Below, piece by piece: positions 12,811 to 26,579 of a stretch of DNA of 64,000 bases. Origin of the DNA: Ciona savignyi. Lineage: Eukaryota; Chordata; Ascidiacea; Phlebobranchia; Cionidae. The stretch's first letter is position 1, and every line of letters begins with the position of its first letter. The stretch spans positions 537,686 to 601,685 of the forward strand of contig CH003211.1 in the NCBI GenBank assembly GCA_000149265.1. Reading direction: 5' to 3'. Under the pieces are notes generated by a model. It saw nothing but the letters and a program-made list of their open reading frames with translations. It did no database searches and was not told where the DNA came from. Position numbers and translations under genes: made by a program.

Positions 12811-12855
12811 TTTTGATATAATGTATTTAGTAGTGCTAAATACATTATATCAAAA
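12811..12855. repeat. perfect hairpin: 20-bp arms, 5-nt loop
   Basis: The arm ttttgatataatgtatttag is followed by the loop tagtg and then its exact reverse complement. Flanks do not continue the pairing. The stem is shorter than a typical animal pre-microRNA stem and perfectly paired, so it is more likely a palindrome of repeat origin. It lies inside an open frame (12695-13216 plus) that has no recognisable family. Confidence 0.85.
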
Positions 12856-15765
12856 CTTATGTGGTGCACTGAAGAAAGGCAATGTCCAGCTAGGCTGTAT
12901 AGTTTATGCCTCTAAATATTTTCCGACCTATATCCGATTTGTTCGAACGCATTCGTTAAAAGAACTAATATTAGTATTTTTTGAGGGGGGGGGCTATTTT
13001 TTAATAAAATGTTTAAGCTTAAATATTATTCGCATTTTTTTACGATGCTCTTTAACAAGGTGGTCGATCGTTGATCTGCTACCAGTTACTATGTTGTGTG
13101 TTTGGCGTAATTTGGGTTTGTGTTATAACATGCTTGGATACGGTTCAATGATAACACGTCGCCGCCGCATAATGTTGCCGGGTAGAATGCCACTCGTATG
13201 CACGCAATGCGTGTGACATCAATCCACTGTATATTTGAAGAAAACAAATTGCGAGGGAAATGAAAACAGCTCTCTCACGACAAGTAACTTGCACTGGTGT
13301 CGGCAGCCGATACCCCGCCCATTTTTATTGCCGAATCACCGGCTCCAATTGATACTTTGAGAGTTGCGAAAACCGCAATTTCGGCATTTTGGAAAGTTCC
13401 GACACGACGTTACTCACGCATGGTCAAAATAAAGGATTATACTAAATAAACATATTCACGGTAGTACATTTTGGAAGATTTTATTTCCCGAATGTACAGC
13501 CAATATATTTCTTTGCACTTTTTTGAAAGATTAGCACAAAATTGTATTTCTTCATTGCAACAATAAACAAGTGACTATTGCATAAAAAACAAAAACAGTA
13601 TTGGAAAATGATTAGTGTACCGAAAAATATCTGAACAAAGAAATCCTAATTTCTCGTCGCAGACAGAAATTTTCAGAATTAAAAAAGGCAGACCATAATA
13701 ATCGTCTGTGAAATATTTCTTCTTTGTAACGTCGTCTCAATCCACAATGAGAATTTACCATAAACACATTAATCAACCCAGATACCTTTCTCCCGTTTTT
13801 TGTTAAATGTCACGGTTTTGTTTGTGGTCACGGCTGGGACTCGCTTCAATGTTCTCCAATCGAGGAGAGGCCGAGTGGATATAAGGAAAGCTGCCATTTG
13901 ACCGTATTGTACTGTCAAGAAGGTTATATTTTCCATTTAAGGTTTACACGTTCTCATTGAATCCAAGCAACGTGCGTCATCTTCGGTCTTCTTGAAAATA
14001 CAAAAAGGGCGACTTGTGAATCGAACTCAAAACCTATCTCTTACCACGACTGGGCGAAATATCCAGTCTGCACTGGAAAACAAGAGATAAAAACAACGCA
14101 TTTAAGGCAGATTAAAACAATGATCTACATTACAAGCAAATCTAAATAAACCTTTGATTAAGAATACCGCAAAATGACTAGAACTAATATTTCGCCCATT
14201 TAAAATAACATAAACAAACTCTAATTTTAGGTTTCTCGGAAGTCACCTAAACGTATACCCAGTTTTACATAACATGACGATTATAGGCTAATAGTATATA
14301 CACTGTGGTTTAGTACAATCATCCCTAGTTGAAATATCTGTGTAATGCGGACATTTGTACATTTTCTATAAACATGTTAAGATTTTCGGATATTTGTAAA
14401 TAACCAACGTGGTTGTGTCTCCAGGTTCATGTGATATACCTTCTACCTACATTTGTCTATATGTCAATGCGTCATTTATAAGAGATATTAAAGAACCCAG
14501 TTAAATTGAAAACACACGAAAATGGAATTGTCCAATATTTCCGAGTGTGTATGCGGTAACCGAACCCTCGGACGACTGCCGTGCTGAATCAAGTAAATTT
14601 TACCCTAAATAAACCATGTTAATCTAGATTTGTATATGTATTTTTAACCATCCCCTATAAATATAACTGGGAACCAGTTATGAGATGTAAAATGAACGGT
14701 ACACGTCAAGTTTGCGATTACATCTCAATTTGGCGGAAATCGGTGAAAATAAAGATTTCCAAGAATAACTCCGTTTTACCTTTACTTTATTTTAAGCGAA
14801 CTAGAACTGAAAAACCGAAAAATCTTTAAACGTCACACATTTATATCTCGAAAAATGATAATTAAAAATTCCGGATATTTATTTTAACAATTGGTATACA
14901 TAATAAATAATTTATTTATATATTAATAATTAATTTATTCTGATAATCAAGAATCATGAGCTAACACACGAGTTAAGACTATATGTATTTCCAGCATATG
15001 TTCAAAAAAACAACATACTTCAATGATGTAAACAATGTACATGTCGAAAGGCCAAAACAGATCCTATTAAGGAACGATTACTAAAAATCACAAAATTCAA
15101 CTCAAATGCGGTAAACCAACATGGCTCTTAAGAATTATTATCAAAACACATTTACATAATCTGTGCGTCATTATAGGTCTAAATCGGAATGAAATAAGCG
15201 CTCAATTGTTTTTTTGGCCGTAAATTTTGCTGTTATGATAAATTATTATGTAACCCGGGACATTGGTTATGTAACACTGAATAGAATAACCCGAAATATG
15301 AACTGGTAGGGAATTAAACGGGTAAGCACTTGACTGAAAAGATATGTCGCGGGGTGGTAATGAATACATTATTGATGAAGCTGGCTAGATAAGTCCAACC
15401 AATTCTTTAATTACTACTCTGACACTAGAATTCCCATTTTTCGGGTTCAATCTTGTATTTCAACAGGTACGACCTGTAAAACAACATTGTAAATATAATT
15501 TGACGTAAAGATATTTGTCAATTCCTTCACCCATTAATTGGAAATCATTTCTCCTATGTTAAACTGTTGATTCACATGTCGTATTTCTGGTTTGTCTACA
15601 TAATAAGAGTGGCTCCGAAATTATTATTTTTGTTAACTCCCGTCAATGATTTTTGCTAATTTTATCAATAAACAGATAAAACGACCATTACTTGCTATGC
15701 ATGCCACCACCCGCAACATTGTTTTAATAGACAAGTCCAATGGACAATGAAAAGTAAGTCACTTC
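12856..15765. other. no gene seen; one tRNA-like minus-strand stretch
   Basis: No coding gene was recognised. Around 14000-14075 the minus strand carries a B-box-like gagttcgattc downstream of a weak A-box-like string, suggesting a decayed tRNA-derived repeat. The rest is AT-rich. Confidence 0.4.
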
Positions 15766-15985
15766 GTCTGTTCGGTTAGCTCAATAGTGAAGAGCGTCTC
15801 CAATTTACAGACAGAGAGTTGGTTTTGGGCTTTTTGCCAAGGCACATAGAATACGTCACCTCTGATCAGTGGATTATTGGGTTCTACTAAACTGAAAGAA
15901 CTTTTAAACTATATTTACAGCCCACTGTATAGCTCTGGTAACGAGCCTGAGGGTTTGAGGTGATAAAGATTGTCCGTCTGATAAC
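15766..15985 (+). repeat. SINE family 1, diverged copy
   Basis: Contains ttcggttagctcaatagtg (tRNA-like head), gggttctactaaactgaaag and tatagctctggtaacgagcc. All appear in the same order as in the well-preserved copy at 48.64-48.94 kb. The B box and tail are poorly preserved. Confidence 0.55.
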
Positions 15986-18900
15986 TCTTTCACGATTTTT
16001 TGATTCACATGGATGAAACATCAACATTCTATCCTTAAATGTTTATCAACAATTTGACAAGAGGTATTTAGTGACAAAATTCTAAAAAAAATGTTTGATC
16101 TTTTATTTATGTTATTTATATTATTTATATTGTTTAAATATTCGAGTATCCTGTTATTCTGGTAAAAATGGTTATCAATATTTACAATAAACATAACAAA
16201 TATTGTCCCGGCAAAACACGAATTATGGGGACTCGGATTCGTTTTCTAAATTTGACCCAAGATTAAATCAGATTACGGCGTCATTAAATTGAAAAAGTGT
16301 TCCTAAAAACAATAAGTATCCTTCCGTCAGACAGTATACTAACAACCGGGCGAATTCGCCGGAATTCAGAATTTTCTCCTTTTTATTGATCAGTGACGTT
16401 AACTCCGAGGAATGCATATTTATTAGTTCCACATCCGATCAAAAATCAAAATAAAAATATCGTAAACATAAACCACACGATCAATGCGTGCCTCCTTAAA
16501 TCTAATTAAAATCGGTACAAGCATGTGTTTCAAGGCTCGAAGGTTTACAAGCACGATCCTTTTTCGATAATCGCCGACGTCTTGATGTCTTATCGCGGCA
16601 CGTCGAACTGAAATCACCTTGGCCTTCTCACGCGAAGTAGAAACAGTGTTGCCCATTAACAATCTTGAATGGAAACACTGAAAATACAGTAACCAAGATA
16701 AATAGCTTGAGAATAAACCCCTGTCAAAAGGGAGATTTGCTTAAATTTGTTTCATTAATCAAAGTCTATAGGGTAGATAAACAAAAATGAGTTTATCGAA
16801 TAACTGTGCCTTGCATCCGGCTTTCCACTTATTTACGTGAAGCGATTACATCACAATATTATAGAGCCGCCCGGCGGAGATTACAATTATAAAGTTGAAA
16901 AGTTCGTTCGTAACTGGGACGGAAGGTATAATACGAAAAGTGTAGTTGTTTCAGAATACTGGTATTTTGCTGATCACATGTACTTAATCACGAACTTTAG
17001 CACTTGGGTTAGGAATTGATGTCGTAAAGTGGAAGTCATTTATATGCGTGTTTATCTACCCCGATACCGATAAGATTATTTTTTGGTCATAATTGTTTTG
17101 CACTGTTTATATGCAAAAGTATTTGTTTAAAAATATCTTTATTAGTTGGAAACAGTGGTGTGGATAAACTTGGACGGTTACATAATTATGTAGCATGACA
17201 AGGCAAAATCGTGTTTAACTTTGTATTTATTTTCATGGATAACTGTACAAAGAAAACAAGAATTAAATCAACCTCACGACTTGACAGTGTTTAGTAAACA
17301 AAAGAAGATGGCAAAATGGGCGCGTCCAACTAAACGCGATGCTCGATCGTAATTTTTCTCAATAACTCCGGCGTTTACAACACAATCAGTCAAATGCCAC
17401 TTCGGATTGGGTATGTTGCAGCTAACAACGATAAATTCAAATTTGCGGCAGACGGTTTGAAATACCGTTTCATTTTTCATAGAAATCATAATCAAATGTT
17501 TTGTTTTATGTTTATAGGCATTTTTAAGATAGCGCATTATAAAATGTGGACTTTTTTGTATATATTAAGGTCCTTTAAGGCTGGTTTCTTTTAAAAACAC
17601 TATAAAAACCCTTATAATTTTGTTTTTAATTTAAAAAATTGATATCAGTTTTTTTAATAAATTTGATACTGCAAAGCACAAAACATATGCAGTAAATTGA
17701 GTAATTGTCAAATATATGATGATCCACCATCAGAATACAGTTTGTCTATTGTATAGTGTGGTTGCCGGATATTATACATACAGCGTGTGCTGAGTAATGG
17801 ATTATTAATATATTTTAACTTAAATCCGATCTTTGTTTAATAGCTTAGGTTATAGAGATCAAAGCAGAAATGCATAAATAATTCAAAATTCGAGGTCTGC
17901 AAAATTGTTTCCTTGTTTCCGCACGCTTACCAGTTAAACTGCACCACCATTGTTTCAATGTCAATTCGTCGTGGAGGTCATGCCAGTTAGGTCACAGACT
18001 GGAACCCTGGCCTAACTACTATATTCTACGCGTTTGTGTTTCCGGTCAAAAGATGAACATTTTAAATAGTTGGTTAAAAATACCAAAACTGAGTAGTGAG
18101 CACATTGTAAATTGTACTAACTGTAAATATGTAACACACTGTTTGTTATGACGCTCGTTTCTGCGTTGTCTTACTTCCCGTGTACGGAGATCACACAACA
18201 TATACAAATACAAAACAATTCGCATTGCCATATATAACTTGGAATGACTTCATTTCCTATTTTTGCCTGGAGCGTAACAAATGGACTACTTCCAAATGCA
18301 ATCGCTTTAAAACCGGATGCCCTTAATCAGAAATCAAATGACTGAAATTTAATTACCAGTCTGTAGTAAAACATTCGTTGGGCTTGACGTAATTAAATTC
18401 CGACGCAACGGATTTAATAACTACACGAGAAAGTCAGATGAGTCCAACCAACTCTTCTTTAAACGGTTTTAATTGTACAAAACAGCACACAAACGTTTAT
18501 AGACCTTTAATTTAAAACTGTTTATCGATCAATAATACATCAAATCTTGCAACTATGGTAATTATTAATCTACAAATAAACTTAAAAAACGCATTTTGGT
18601 CGTCTTAAGAGCTATTAAATAAATATGTGGATTATGTAATTTTAAAAGACATATAAGCAACATTTGAAATTTATACACAAGGTTACTACTGTTTTAATTA
18701 TTTACGTATTAGGCTTTATTACCCACATATACACAAAGCTTTGAAAAGATGGTAGAAATACACATATGTCAAGGCAAAATTGAATATGCCGTTTACTTCA
18801 TCGGCAAATAATCAAAAACGACGAAAAAAATGTGCTAAAAAGTTGCTTCATTAAATACATCTTATATTTACACAAAGTCTGTCACGATCTGCTTGTGACG

Positions 18901-19660
18901 TCATAATGTCGTCTCATGTCTGATTGTTTGTGGACAAGAGTCATATCATGAAAACCAGAATCATTATGAGACCATCCACTCATTTAGAGTTCAAAAAGTG
19001 GTTCAATAAATTCACTATTTCAGCGATGACTTAAATGGCACTGTTTCAGTCGACTTGCAGAAATTTTTTAAGATGCCCTTTTTATTTGAAAGGTAAAACT
19101 CTACTGCGTTTCAAAGAAATACGTTCTAATTAGGGAGACTCCAGACAAAGAACAATTATATTACATCGTGTAGATTCGTATTGTTGGTATAATTAACTGC
19201 CCATTGCTTTTAATTACAATTTATCTTTGATCTAAAAATCACAGATGAAAAGTCTGTGATTACAAACACTCACAATTATACACAAACGGACGTCTATATC
19301 AAAGGATGCACAAGGACCAACTCAAAACATCAGCTCCGAAAATCGTGTAGGATACTGCCATTTCCCATGGATTACGTCATGTGGTATTACTGGGAAAGAC
19401 TGACTGAAATGTTTAAGCAAGATATAAGTCTAAATATTTGCCGATTATAGAGCTTATCCGATTAATCTGATTCGTGCTGAAAGATGTGGTGCCCGATATT
19501 TGGGTAGGATGACCAATAACGGTACTTATCCAGATGGTGTTTTGTAACGTTCTTTACAGTAAACCAACACTACACAATTTTTAAATATAAAATACTAAAT
19601 AGCATTAGATTTTAAATGGCACCAACTACGATTAAACTATTTTTAAACACAAAACAAACC
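15986..19660. other. no gene seen
   Basis: AT-rich. Short open frames, such as 16423-16662 minus and 17274-17537 minus, have no family signature or linked exons. Weak tRNA-like strings near 17.93-18.01 kb could be repeat remains. Confidence 0.45.
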
Positions 19661-19666
19661 ATAATT

Positions 19667-19760
19667 GATGGCGGAGTGGTTAGTATTTCCGCCTCATATT
19701 GAAGCATTGTATTAAACAATCAGTTATGAACCTGACGCAGGTTCAAAAACAGGCTGGGTA
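19667..19760 (+). repeat. tRNA-like SINE remnant
   Basis: The string ggcggagtggttagtatttcc resembles the 5' half of a serine- or leucine-type tRNA (A box). A B-box-like gcaggttcaaaaac lies about 60 bp on. Cloverleaf stems cannot be completed, so a tRNA-derived repeat is preferred over a functional tRNA. Confidence 0.35.
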
Positions 19761-19764
19761 AAAA

Positions 19765-21707
19765 CATGTTGTTTTCATATTGTCAGAAATGTACTTCTCA
19801 AAAACGAAATGTTTTGGACATGAGTTTTCTACCCAAAGAAACAATGAGTATATTTGTAACAAAAAGCGGAAATGGGAAGGATATATGGACAAAGGTGAAA
19901 TATTAAATTACGCTTGATTTTAATGGTTTTCAAAAGTAAATCCCTTTTAATTCAGTTTCAAAAGTAAAATCCCTCTTTTATAATATTAAAACATTGAGTA
20001 AGGACAACAACTTCGGATTATTGGAACATATGGCACTCATATGTACTTTAGTTCAAACGAGTTTTTGTCTGTGGCAAAACAATTTCGTTCGGAAACTGTT
20101 GATTAAACAACTGTGACTTGATATTTGTAGTCGTTCCTGCAGAAGTACTAGGCGGTTTCGACTAATTATAATGTGGAACCAAATGCATGAGTGGGTTGGT
20201 TATAATCACGTCGTTTCTGGTGAAATGGTTCTAAACAATTGCTCATTTTGTGCGACAACCGTGCCAGGATATTGCGTAGTGTCTAGTAATTGTGAACGAA
20301 CAATGGATGACGTTCTAATTGAACAGTTAGCAGTTATAAACTCTTAGAAAACGTCTGCCAGGCATCCTATCCCAAATGTATGACAGTTTTTTTAACATTG
20401 AAGCATTTTGACAGAAAATGTATATTTATAGCATTATCATTACTTTAAATTAAACGATTAGCAACCGCCAAAAAAAGAGAAAGAATTACAAAAAATGTCA
20501 CTCGAATACAATCCTTTTAGATTGGCATCTTAAACATACAAGTCAAACTACCACAAATCCAAATTATTTAGAACATATACAACATGCTTTTTTAAACCAC
20601 ACACTTATTGACCGACTAACGCGGGTATTGTCTATAAATGGACTACACAACAACTACTGCAACTTTGATGAAATGACTCTCCATAGAACACATGCGCAAT
20701 CGGTCTTTAAAGTATCTAACCATTGTTAAAATTGTTTTCTATGTCAACGCTTTTAATGTTGCGTAATGCATTGGTTTGATTAAATACAAACATAGTACAT
20801 CAGCGGTGTTATGAATGTGTTGACGTTTCAGCAATTGCGATTACTCAATGACTGGTATCAAGAATCGGTGGATGTTGCTGTTATTCCATCACAACGGTCT
20901 TCCGTCAGCCGATTGTGACCTATGATAAACGGATGTAATCATCGCGAAACCCCGCACACCAGTACTGTGTATGACACCGCGCTTTGCATTCATGGAATGA
21001 CTCTTTAATAGAAACGCAGACAATGGCTTAACCGTGGGATGGATCACTAGCGTGGCTTGCTAATCACTCACTGCATGAATTCAATTCTATTTATATTTGA
21101 CAAATACTGCCATTTACACAAATCGGAGGGTCCGTACAACACCTGGATACTGATCTGTTTGTGCCACATAAACACTTGCACCTGTTTTAATGTCTAAGAA
21201 TAACGATACGATTAAACGAAAAATCACGTTTTTTTTAAAATTTCGTTTTATTTTTAAAAAATTATGTCGAGCAGAATCAAAGAAAAAGCAACAACAAAAT
21301 TGAAACAGGATAAAACCAGCATGTAAGCTGTAACAGGGATCAAATGGCGCAACGATAAAAGAAGCAACACTTTTCGTTTAAAAATCAATTCATTTCTATG
21401 TGAGCTACCGCTGATGATGTCATTGGTTTAATGGCGTCAGCGCTATTACGTCACTCGAATAAATACGTTTGGTAATATTGAACTCGGAAGAAAATGCACA
21501 GTTAGTGTAACTACCCTCAGATGGGTATTCTCAGCTCGTTCAGCTATTCTCGTCGGCTGCTGTGATGTCACTAATTAATGACGTCATTTCTCCCTCGGGT
21601 GGCTTCATCTTACTTGATGTTATCTGTCGTCACAGTGAAACCGAAGTGACATTTTTCCGGCTATAATTACGACGTACTGTGTTACGTCAAATTGGCGTCT
21701 GGAGCTC
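19765..21707. other. no gene seen; downstream flank of the phosphatase gene
   Basis: No coding gene. On the minus strand, aataaa-type strings occur near 21245-21252, about 460 bp past the phosphatase stop codon. They could serve as its poly(A) signal, but this is unproven. Several tgacgtca-like strings lie at 21.4-21.6 kb. Confidence 0.35.
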
Positions 21708-24700
21708 TTAAGAGAGGTTGGGGAGAATGAACGCGGATCGCTGTTCCCTCTTCTTTCCGTGCATCACGGGAAGGGTGAGAGTGGGAGTGGGCGGAGGTGG
21801 CGACGTGAAAAATAGTGTTGGAGGAGGGACTTGGGATGCGGAGGAGAGAGGATCCTCAGTGGAAGAGGAGTATTCACCAAGTCCGAGTGTCTTCTCGAAG
21901 TCAAGGAGCTGTCCCATGAAGTTGAAGTTCGGCGAGACGTTGTTCTTTCTTTGTTTGACGAAGTCGTACGCGTCGTTGAGTGACCACCGTCGCTTCTGCA
22001 TCAAGTAGGCAACCGTGACGGTCACTGAGCGACTGATGCCAGCTAGACAATGGACCAGCACTCCGCAGTTGTTTGATCGCGCTTCGTCTGGAGATCAAAA
22101 TAAGACTTTAAATTAAATTGTCAACAAATAGTAGTAGCTTTGTTTATTGTATATTAATATTATACGCGCAAATCCCGCATCAAAGTAGTTGCATATTACC
22201 TTAACAGTTTCCGCATAGTCCCGGTTATTACAATCATAATAACAGAAAATGTCGAGCGGCGTAATAGTACGTATTTGCCTATCACAGTGGGTCGGATATC
22301 GCGACAAATATAGCCGTCGGGCGGGCGACCGGCTCCGACGTAATCGCCGTAGATTGCGCTTGTCAAGATAATGAAGCGGTCGCTCTCACGCGAAGTCACA
22401 AGATATCGCAGCATGCAATTGAAACGAAAACACCGGCGCATCTGGTGTAGCGAAGAGCGGGTTGCGAAAAGCGCCAGTATCTCGTGAGAGTCATGGAATG
22501 TTTCGGTTTTCGAATCAGATGTCATCGTTATGCTCCGGTGCCCTTTCTCGTTTCTTAGTAACCCTATTTCAAGTTCGATTACGCTCGACGTTGGCCTCGT
22601 TTCCTCCCAAGCGGAATGGCCAAAGTGATCGAATGGAGCCACGAAGTCTCCACGGTGGTTGTTTATTTCAACTTGAACTGAGCCCCCGATCGTGGGAAGG
22701 TGCAATACGATGCGTGTTAATAAGATTCCGGCGATTACTAGCTAAACGCACAATTGGACGGCGGGTTACGCTTTACCGATTTGAAGTTTTGTTGCAGTTG
22801 ATAAAAATATTTTGAGCGAACACATCACAACTTGGGGTTCTTTTGTTCATTTTTGGGCAAATTTTGGGTTCTATTGTTCACTATTTTTTTTAGACACATG
22901 AACAAAAGTTGTCAAATATTTGAAAACTATTTTTAGATCCTTTCTGTTTTTAACACTGACTTCGCACGCGACTTAAAACTAAATTTAACACGAACGCCAT
23001 CAGTTCAGCGAAACATAACAGGACTTAGTGTAAAGATATTGTATAGAGCGTATTAAACACCTTGGGGAATATACTAAGTGCGTCTGGATCTTTCCCCAGG
23101 GAAATTAACAATCCTTTTCTCGTTTTAATACGGTACTGAGGTTCGCGGGTTGTTTATGGCAAAAGGTTACTAGAAAATGTCAACTATCAATACATATGGC
23201 GCAAAACTCCCGTTTACTGAGGCGAGACGAGTACATGGTTATTACAATGGATGTATTGTTCCATTTTCGAGCAGTAGCTTAACAGACCCAAAACACCGCA
23301 GCGGCGAAAGACGATTTTCGTGAAAATACAACATTTAAAAACGTGCTGCTTAAGTTGGATGAGAGGTAGGATTATCCACTTAGCAATAAAAAGGTACAGT
23401 TCGTTTGCGGCCATGGTGCGCAGTGTGGAAGGATTGAGCGAGTATTAAATCTTCGGCCGGTGACACAAACTTCGCTGGTGGTTTGTACTCTAACCTACAC
23501 CTGTGATTACCGTTGACAAGGAGATTTTAAACTGTCACCAAGTCGCCGTGCGTGACAACGAGCCTTTTCCCTACTTTCCAGTGAATTTAAATTGAAACCC
23601 AACCCCATTTCAGGTTAAACAGGGTTAGACAATAATACCGTCACGCCTATTGAATGGCTGTTACAAGGCGTGAATCATACAACTTTAAGTACACAATAGA
23701 CCTTGCTAAATAGCGAGAATCACACTTGTTCTGCGGGAATTTTACAACAGGAAGGTGTTGACTTAACAAGTACGCAGTGAGGAAAACTCTATTCAACTTT
23801 GTTTTTCACGTCTTTTCAAATGAAATCGTAAAAAACACCCGGATCCTGTCGGCTATGACAGCAGGTGTAAGACGAGCGGGTTGCTTTTGATTAAAAACAA
23901 AGGCGGATTAGAATCTATTAGAGACAGTAAAACCGCTTGACCTAGTTTAAAAACGCGGAGGGAAGTCTGATATTTTAACGGCTGTTCTGAGCTCGCCCGA
24001 GGCGTGCTATCGCGTGACTGGACCAGATCCCGCGAGGCTAATCCGCCAGCAGTTTAAAGTAAACAATATGCCAAGAATGTTTAAGTTAAGATTTCGCCGA
24101 TAAAAACCACACGACTTAGCTCATATCCGCATTGGAAACAAAGAACACAGCTACCTTGAGAGCGTATGCATAATGCATGCATGCGCGCGAATCGATTCAA
24201 CATATCCGGCCGAAATAATAGAGCGGGATTTGCGGTATAAACGAATAAAATATTAAATCGATTAGCGGAATTTCAACTTACCGATAAACGCAATGCAGTC
24301 GGGGAAGAACTGGGATAGATTCTGGCTCCAGTGGTCGGTGATTGGGATCTGTTTGTACTTGTACTTCCCGTCCTTCTCGAACACGTTGGGTAGGTTCGGT
24401 GTGACGTTCAATATGTAGGTAATGTTGTGTCGGGCAAGTACGTCGGCGTTGGAGGCGTCTTTCGCACAACCGAGGAAAAGTCCTGGCAGGATTTCTGCCG
24501 GGGAGGACACTCCTCCGTAGATACCAGAAGGGGACGGACATTGTGGGGACGGGAGAAAGTTTCTACTGGGCTCTTTTTCACAGGTGCAGCAGGTGCATGG
24601 GTGGGAGGCAGGGATGGGTTTTAAGGTAAGAGGAGCATTTCCTTCGGAAGATGATAGCGAGTTGGCGCTGTTTGGGTCATCTGATTCACCCTCACTGTTA

Positions 24701-26579
24701 AAACGATCTGAGTGGCGTAAACAGAGATGGTGTCGATGGTTATCGCAGTGGCGCCCTCTTCTGGACCGCGGAAGTCGAAAATCAGCACCATCCGACTCAT
24801 CGCCTTCGTGGTCGCACGTGATTCGTAGAGAACCGAGCCCGAGAATCGGAGGAGCGTTGATCGTGAGTGGGGAGAGCGGAGAGCAACGTCCTCCACGGGG
24901 AGAGGATGCAGCGGAATCATCACTTCCGCCATCTTCATCATCCGCATCACTCGATCCAGTGTTTCCAGCTTTCAAGCAGAAATCGGGATGATCAACGAGA
25001 AATTTCGAGTATCCCCCTGTAAGAAATGAAAAAATAGTTATAAACCGCAAGCATATACTAAAACCTAAGATTAGATCTGTTTTGGCGCAACGCAACACGT
25101 CCTTATCAAAAACAAGGAGGGCAATTCTCCCCTTGTATCCGGTGCTAAGTACAAGGTGCTCGGTATGCGCTAAGGTCGAATTTGCCACGTTTGAGTAACA
25201 GCGCCTTATCAATATTAATGAGACGCCCAATCTTTCAAACGATAAGCGAACTTCAACTGGTTTAAAATGTCATGCCGGTCATTGCCTATTTTTAATTCGT
25301 CCCTAGTTTATTATTAAACCGAACAAAAAAGGACCTTAGGGAATTAAAAAATATTTTGCTCTATTTGAAAAAAATTATAAGCTGATTTAGTTGGCGATCT
25401 TTTGTTGTTTAACCAAGCGACAGAGCGCCTATGACTAGCATGGTAAAAACTTCGCTGTCGAGTTAATGGTCCACTGAGTCAACTCGAGAGTGGAAAAGTA
25501 CTGAGATTAATGTTTGATCGGGTGGAACGAATGTACAGGGTTGTTAGGTTGGCTGTTTTCTTACGCCGGCGAGGATCACGTCATTTGAGGACATTCTGAC
25601 GACGGGGAAATAATTGTTATTTAAACCAGACCGTATACAACGCCTTAAAAAAATAACATTACCCGTACACTTTTGCGGTAGAGGGTGATATTTTAAACCC
25701 GATGTAAAAGTCAAGTTGTTATCAGACATTCTCCCTTAAAACAGCTCAGTAAACAACGAAAGTTATATACTCCATCTTAGCGTGACACTGCGCGCCGACA
25801 CGAAAATGAGTCTAGAATCTAGCGAGCGACGTGTTCAGTCGACCGTTACTTGCTCGCGTGAGAAGCCAAGTCGTAAATTGTCGACTTGTTTAAACTGGGC
25901 AAACTTAGCTGATTCACCTACTCGTTACACACCGGCGAAACCACGTTAATTTTCAAATTGTGTTTGTCGAAGGCGCATATTAGTTTGCTATGGCTCGCGC
26001 CATAAAATAATGATATATGGAACAAATTAAATCGCAATTACGAAATTTAAACCGCATTGCGTAAATTGGTAAAACGGCATTCACTCATCAACGGCCGCGC
26101 ACGTTTCCTGCCATTGAAATCCACTGCGCAGCGAACCGCAGTGAATTAAAGGGACCACTAGCAGGGAGGTTGCTTTTCAATAATCATCCATTAAATATTC
26201 CTTGCTTACCTTTTAGTACAGAGACATTGCAGCCTTCATTTTTCATTCGGTTGTACAGCAGCGCCAACATGGTTGTATCGTTGTTGTTTAAATCTGCAGT
26301 GAAATGGTCGTACAGTACAACATGGGATGTCGTACATTTCTTCAGGAAGGTCTCTTTTTCTTGTCTAAAATTCGGGGGCACCAAACTTTTAAGCGAAAGT
26401 TTGTTCGCCTTCAAACGGCGCATCATAAGCTGCGGTAGCACAATGTTGTGGGCTCCGTTGATATGTTCGTATCTATATTCTTCGTTCTGTCGGCAATCCA
26501 ACAGCAAAACGTCATCGTTTCGATACAATTTGTTGCGGAGATTGTCGCAGCTGACGTACATGTCTTGTTCCATTTTCAT
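21708..26579 (-). CDS. DUSP6/7/9-like: MAP kinase phosphatase, DUSP6/7/9 (MKP-3) type
   Basis: Dual-specificity phosphatase that should inactivate ERK-class MAP kinases in the cytoplasm. Three coding exons: 26579-26210, 25016-24282 and 22087-21708, with GT-AG borders and matching phases, giving 494 residues. The start is the first ATG in the exon (26579); a second ATG lies two codons on. Residues about 5-118 are a rhodanese/CH2 domain with the arginine pair of the kinase interaction motif ([10 protein letters not shown], about 52-61). Residues about 124-280 are a long serine/acidic linker. The catalytic domain follows, with general acid Asp about 351 (ITDHWSQ) and signature HCLAGISRS with Cys about 382 and Arg about 388. 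The NVTPNLPN string is typical of the ERK-specific subfamily. Vertebrate DUSP6 is about 381 residues, so the linker is clearly expanded. DUSP6, 7 and 9 cannot be told apart; the gene probably predates their split. Confidence 0.95.
22088..24281. other. second intron of the phosphatase gene
   Basis: Locally GC-richer intron DNA. A 169-codon minus-strand frame (22196-22705) is open here. It lacks a family signature and sits between well-matched exons, so it is taken as non-coding. A ctcacgcgaag string occurs at about 22384. Confidence 0.6.

Noticed and set aside
12811..12855. MicroRNA precursor
   Set aside because: The stem is only 20 bp and perfectly paired with no extended lower stem, unlike animal pre-miRNAs.
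12695..13216. 173-codon plus-strand frame
   Set aside because: No family, no linked exons, and it runs through a perfect palindrome.
22196..22705. 169-codon minus-strand frame in the phosphatase intron
   Set aside because: Lies inside an intron between exons that join in phase; no recognisable motif.
24427..24991. Plus-strand frames opposite the phosphatase exon
   Set aside because: Antisense shadows of a clearly coding minus-strand exon.
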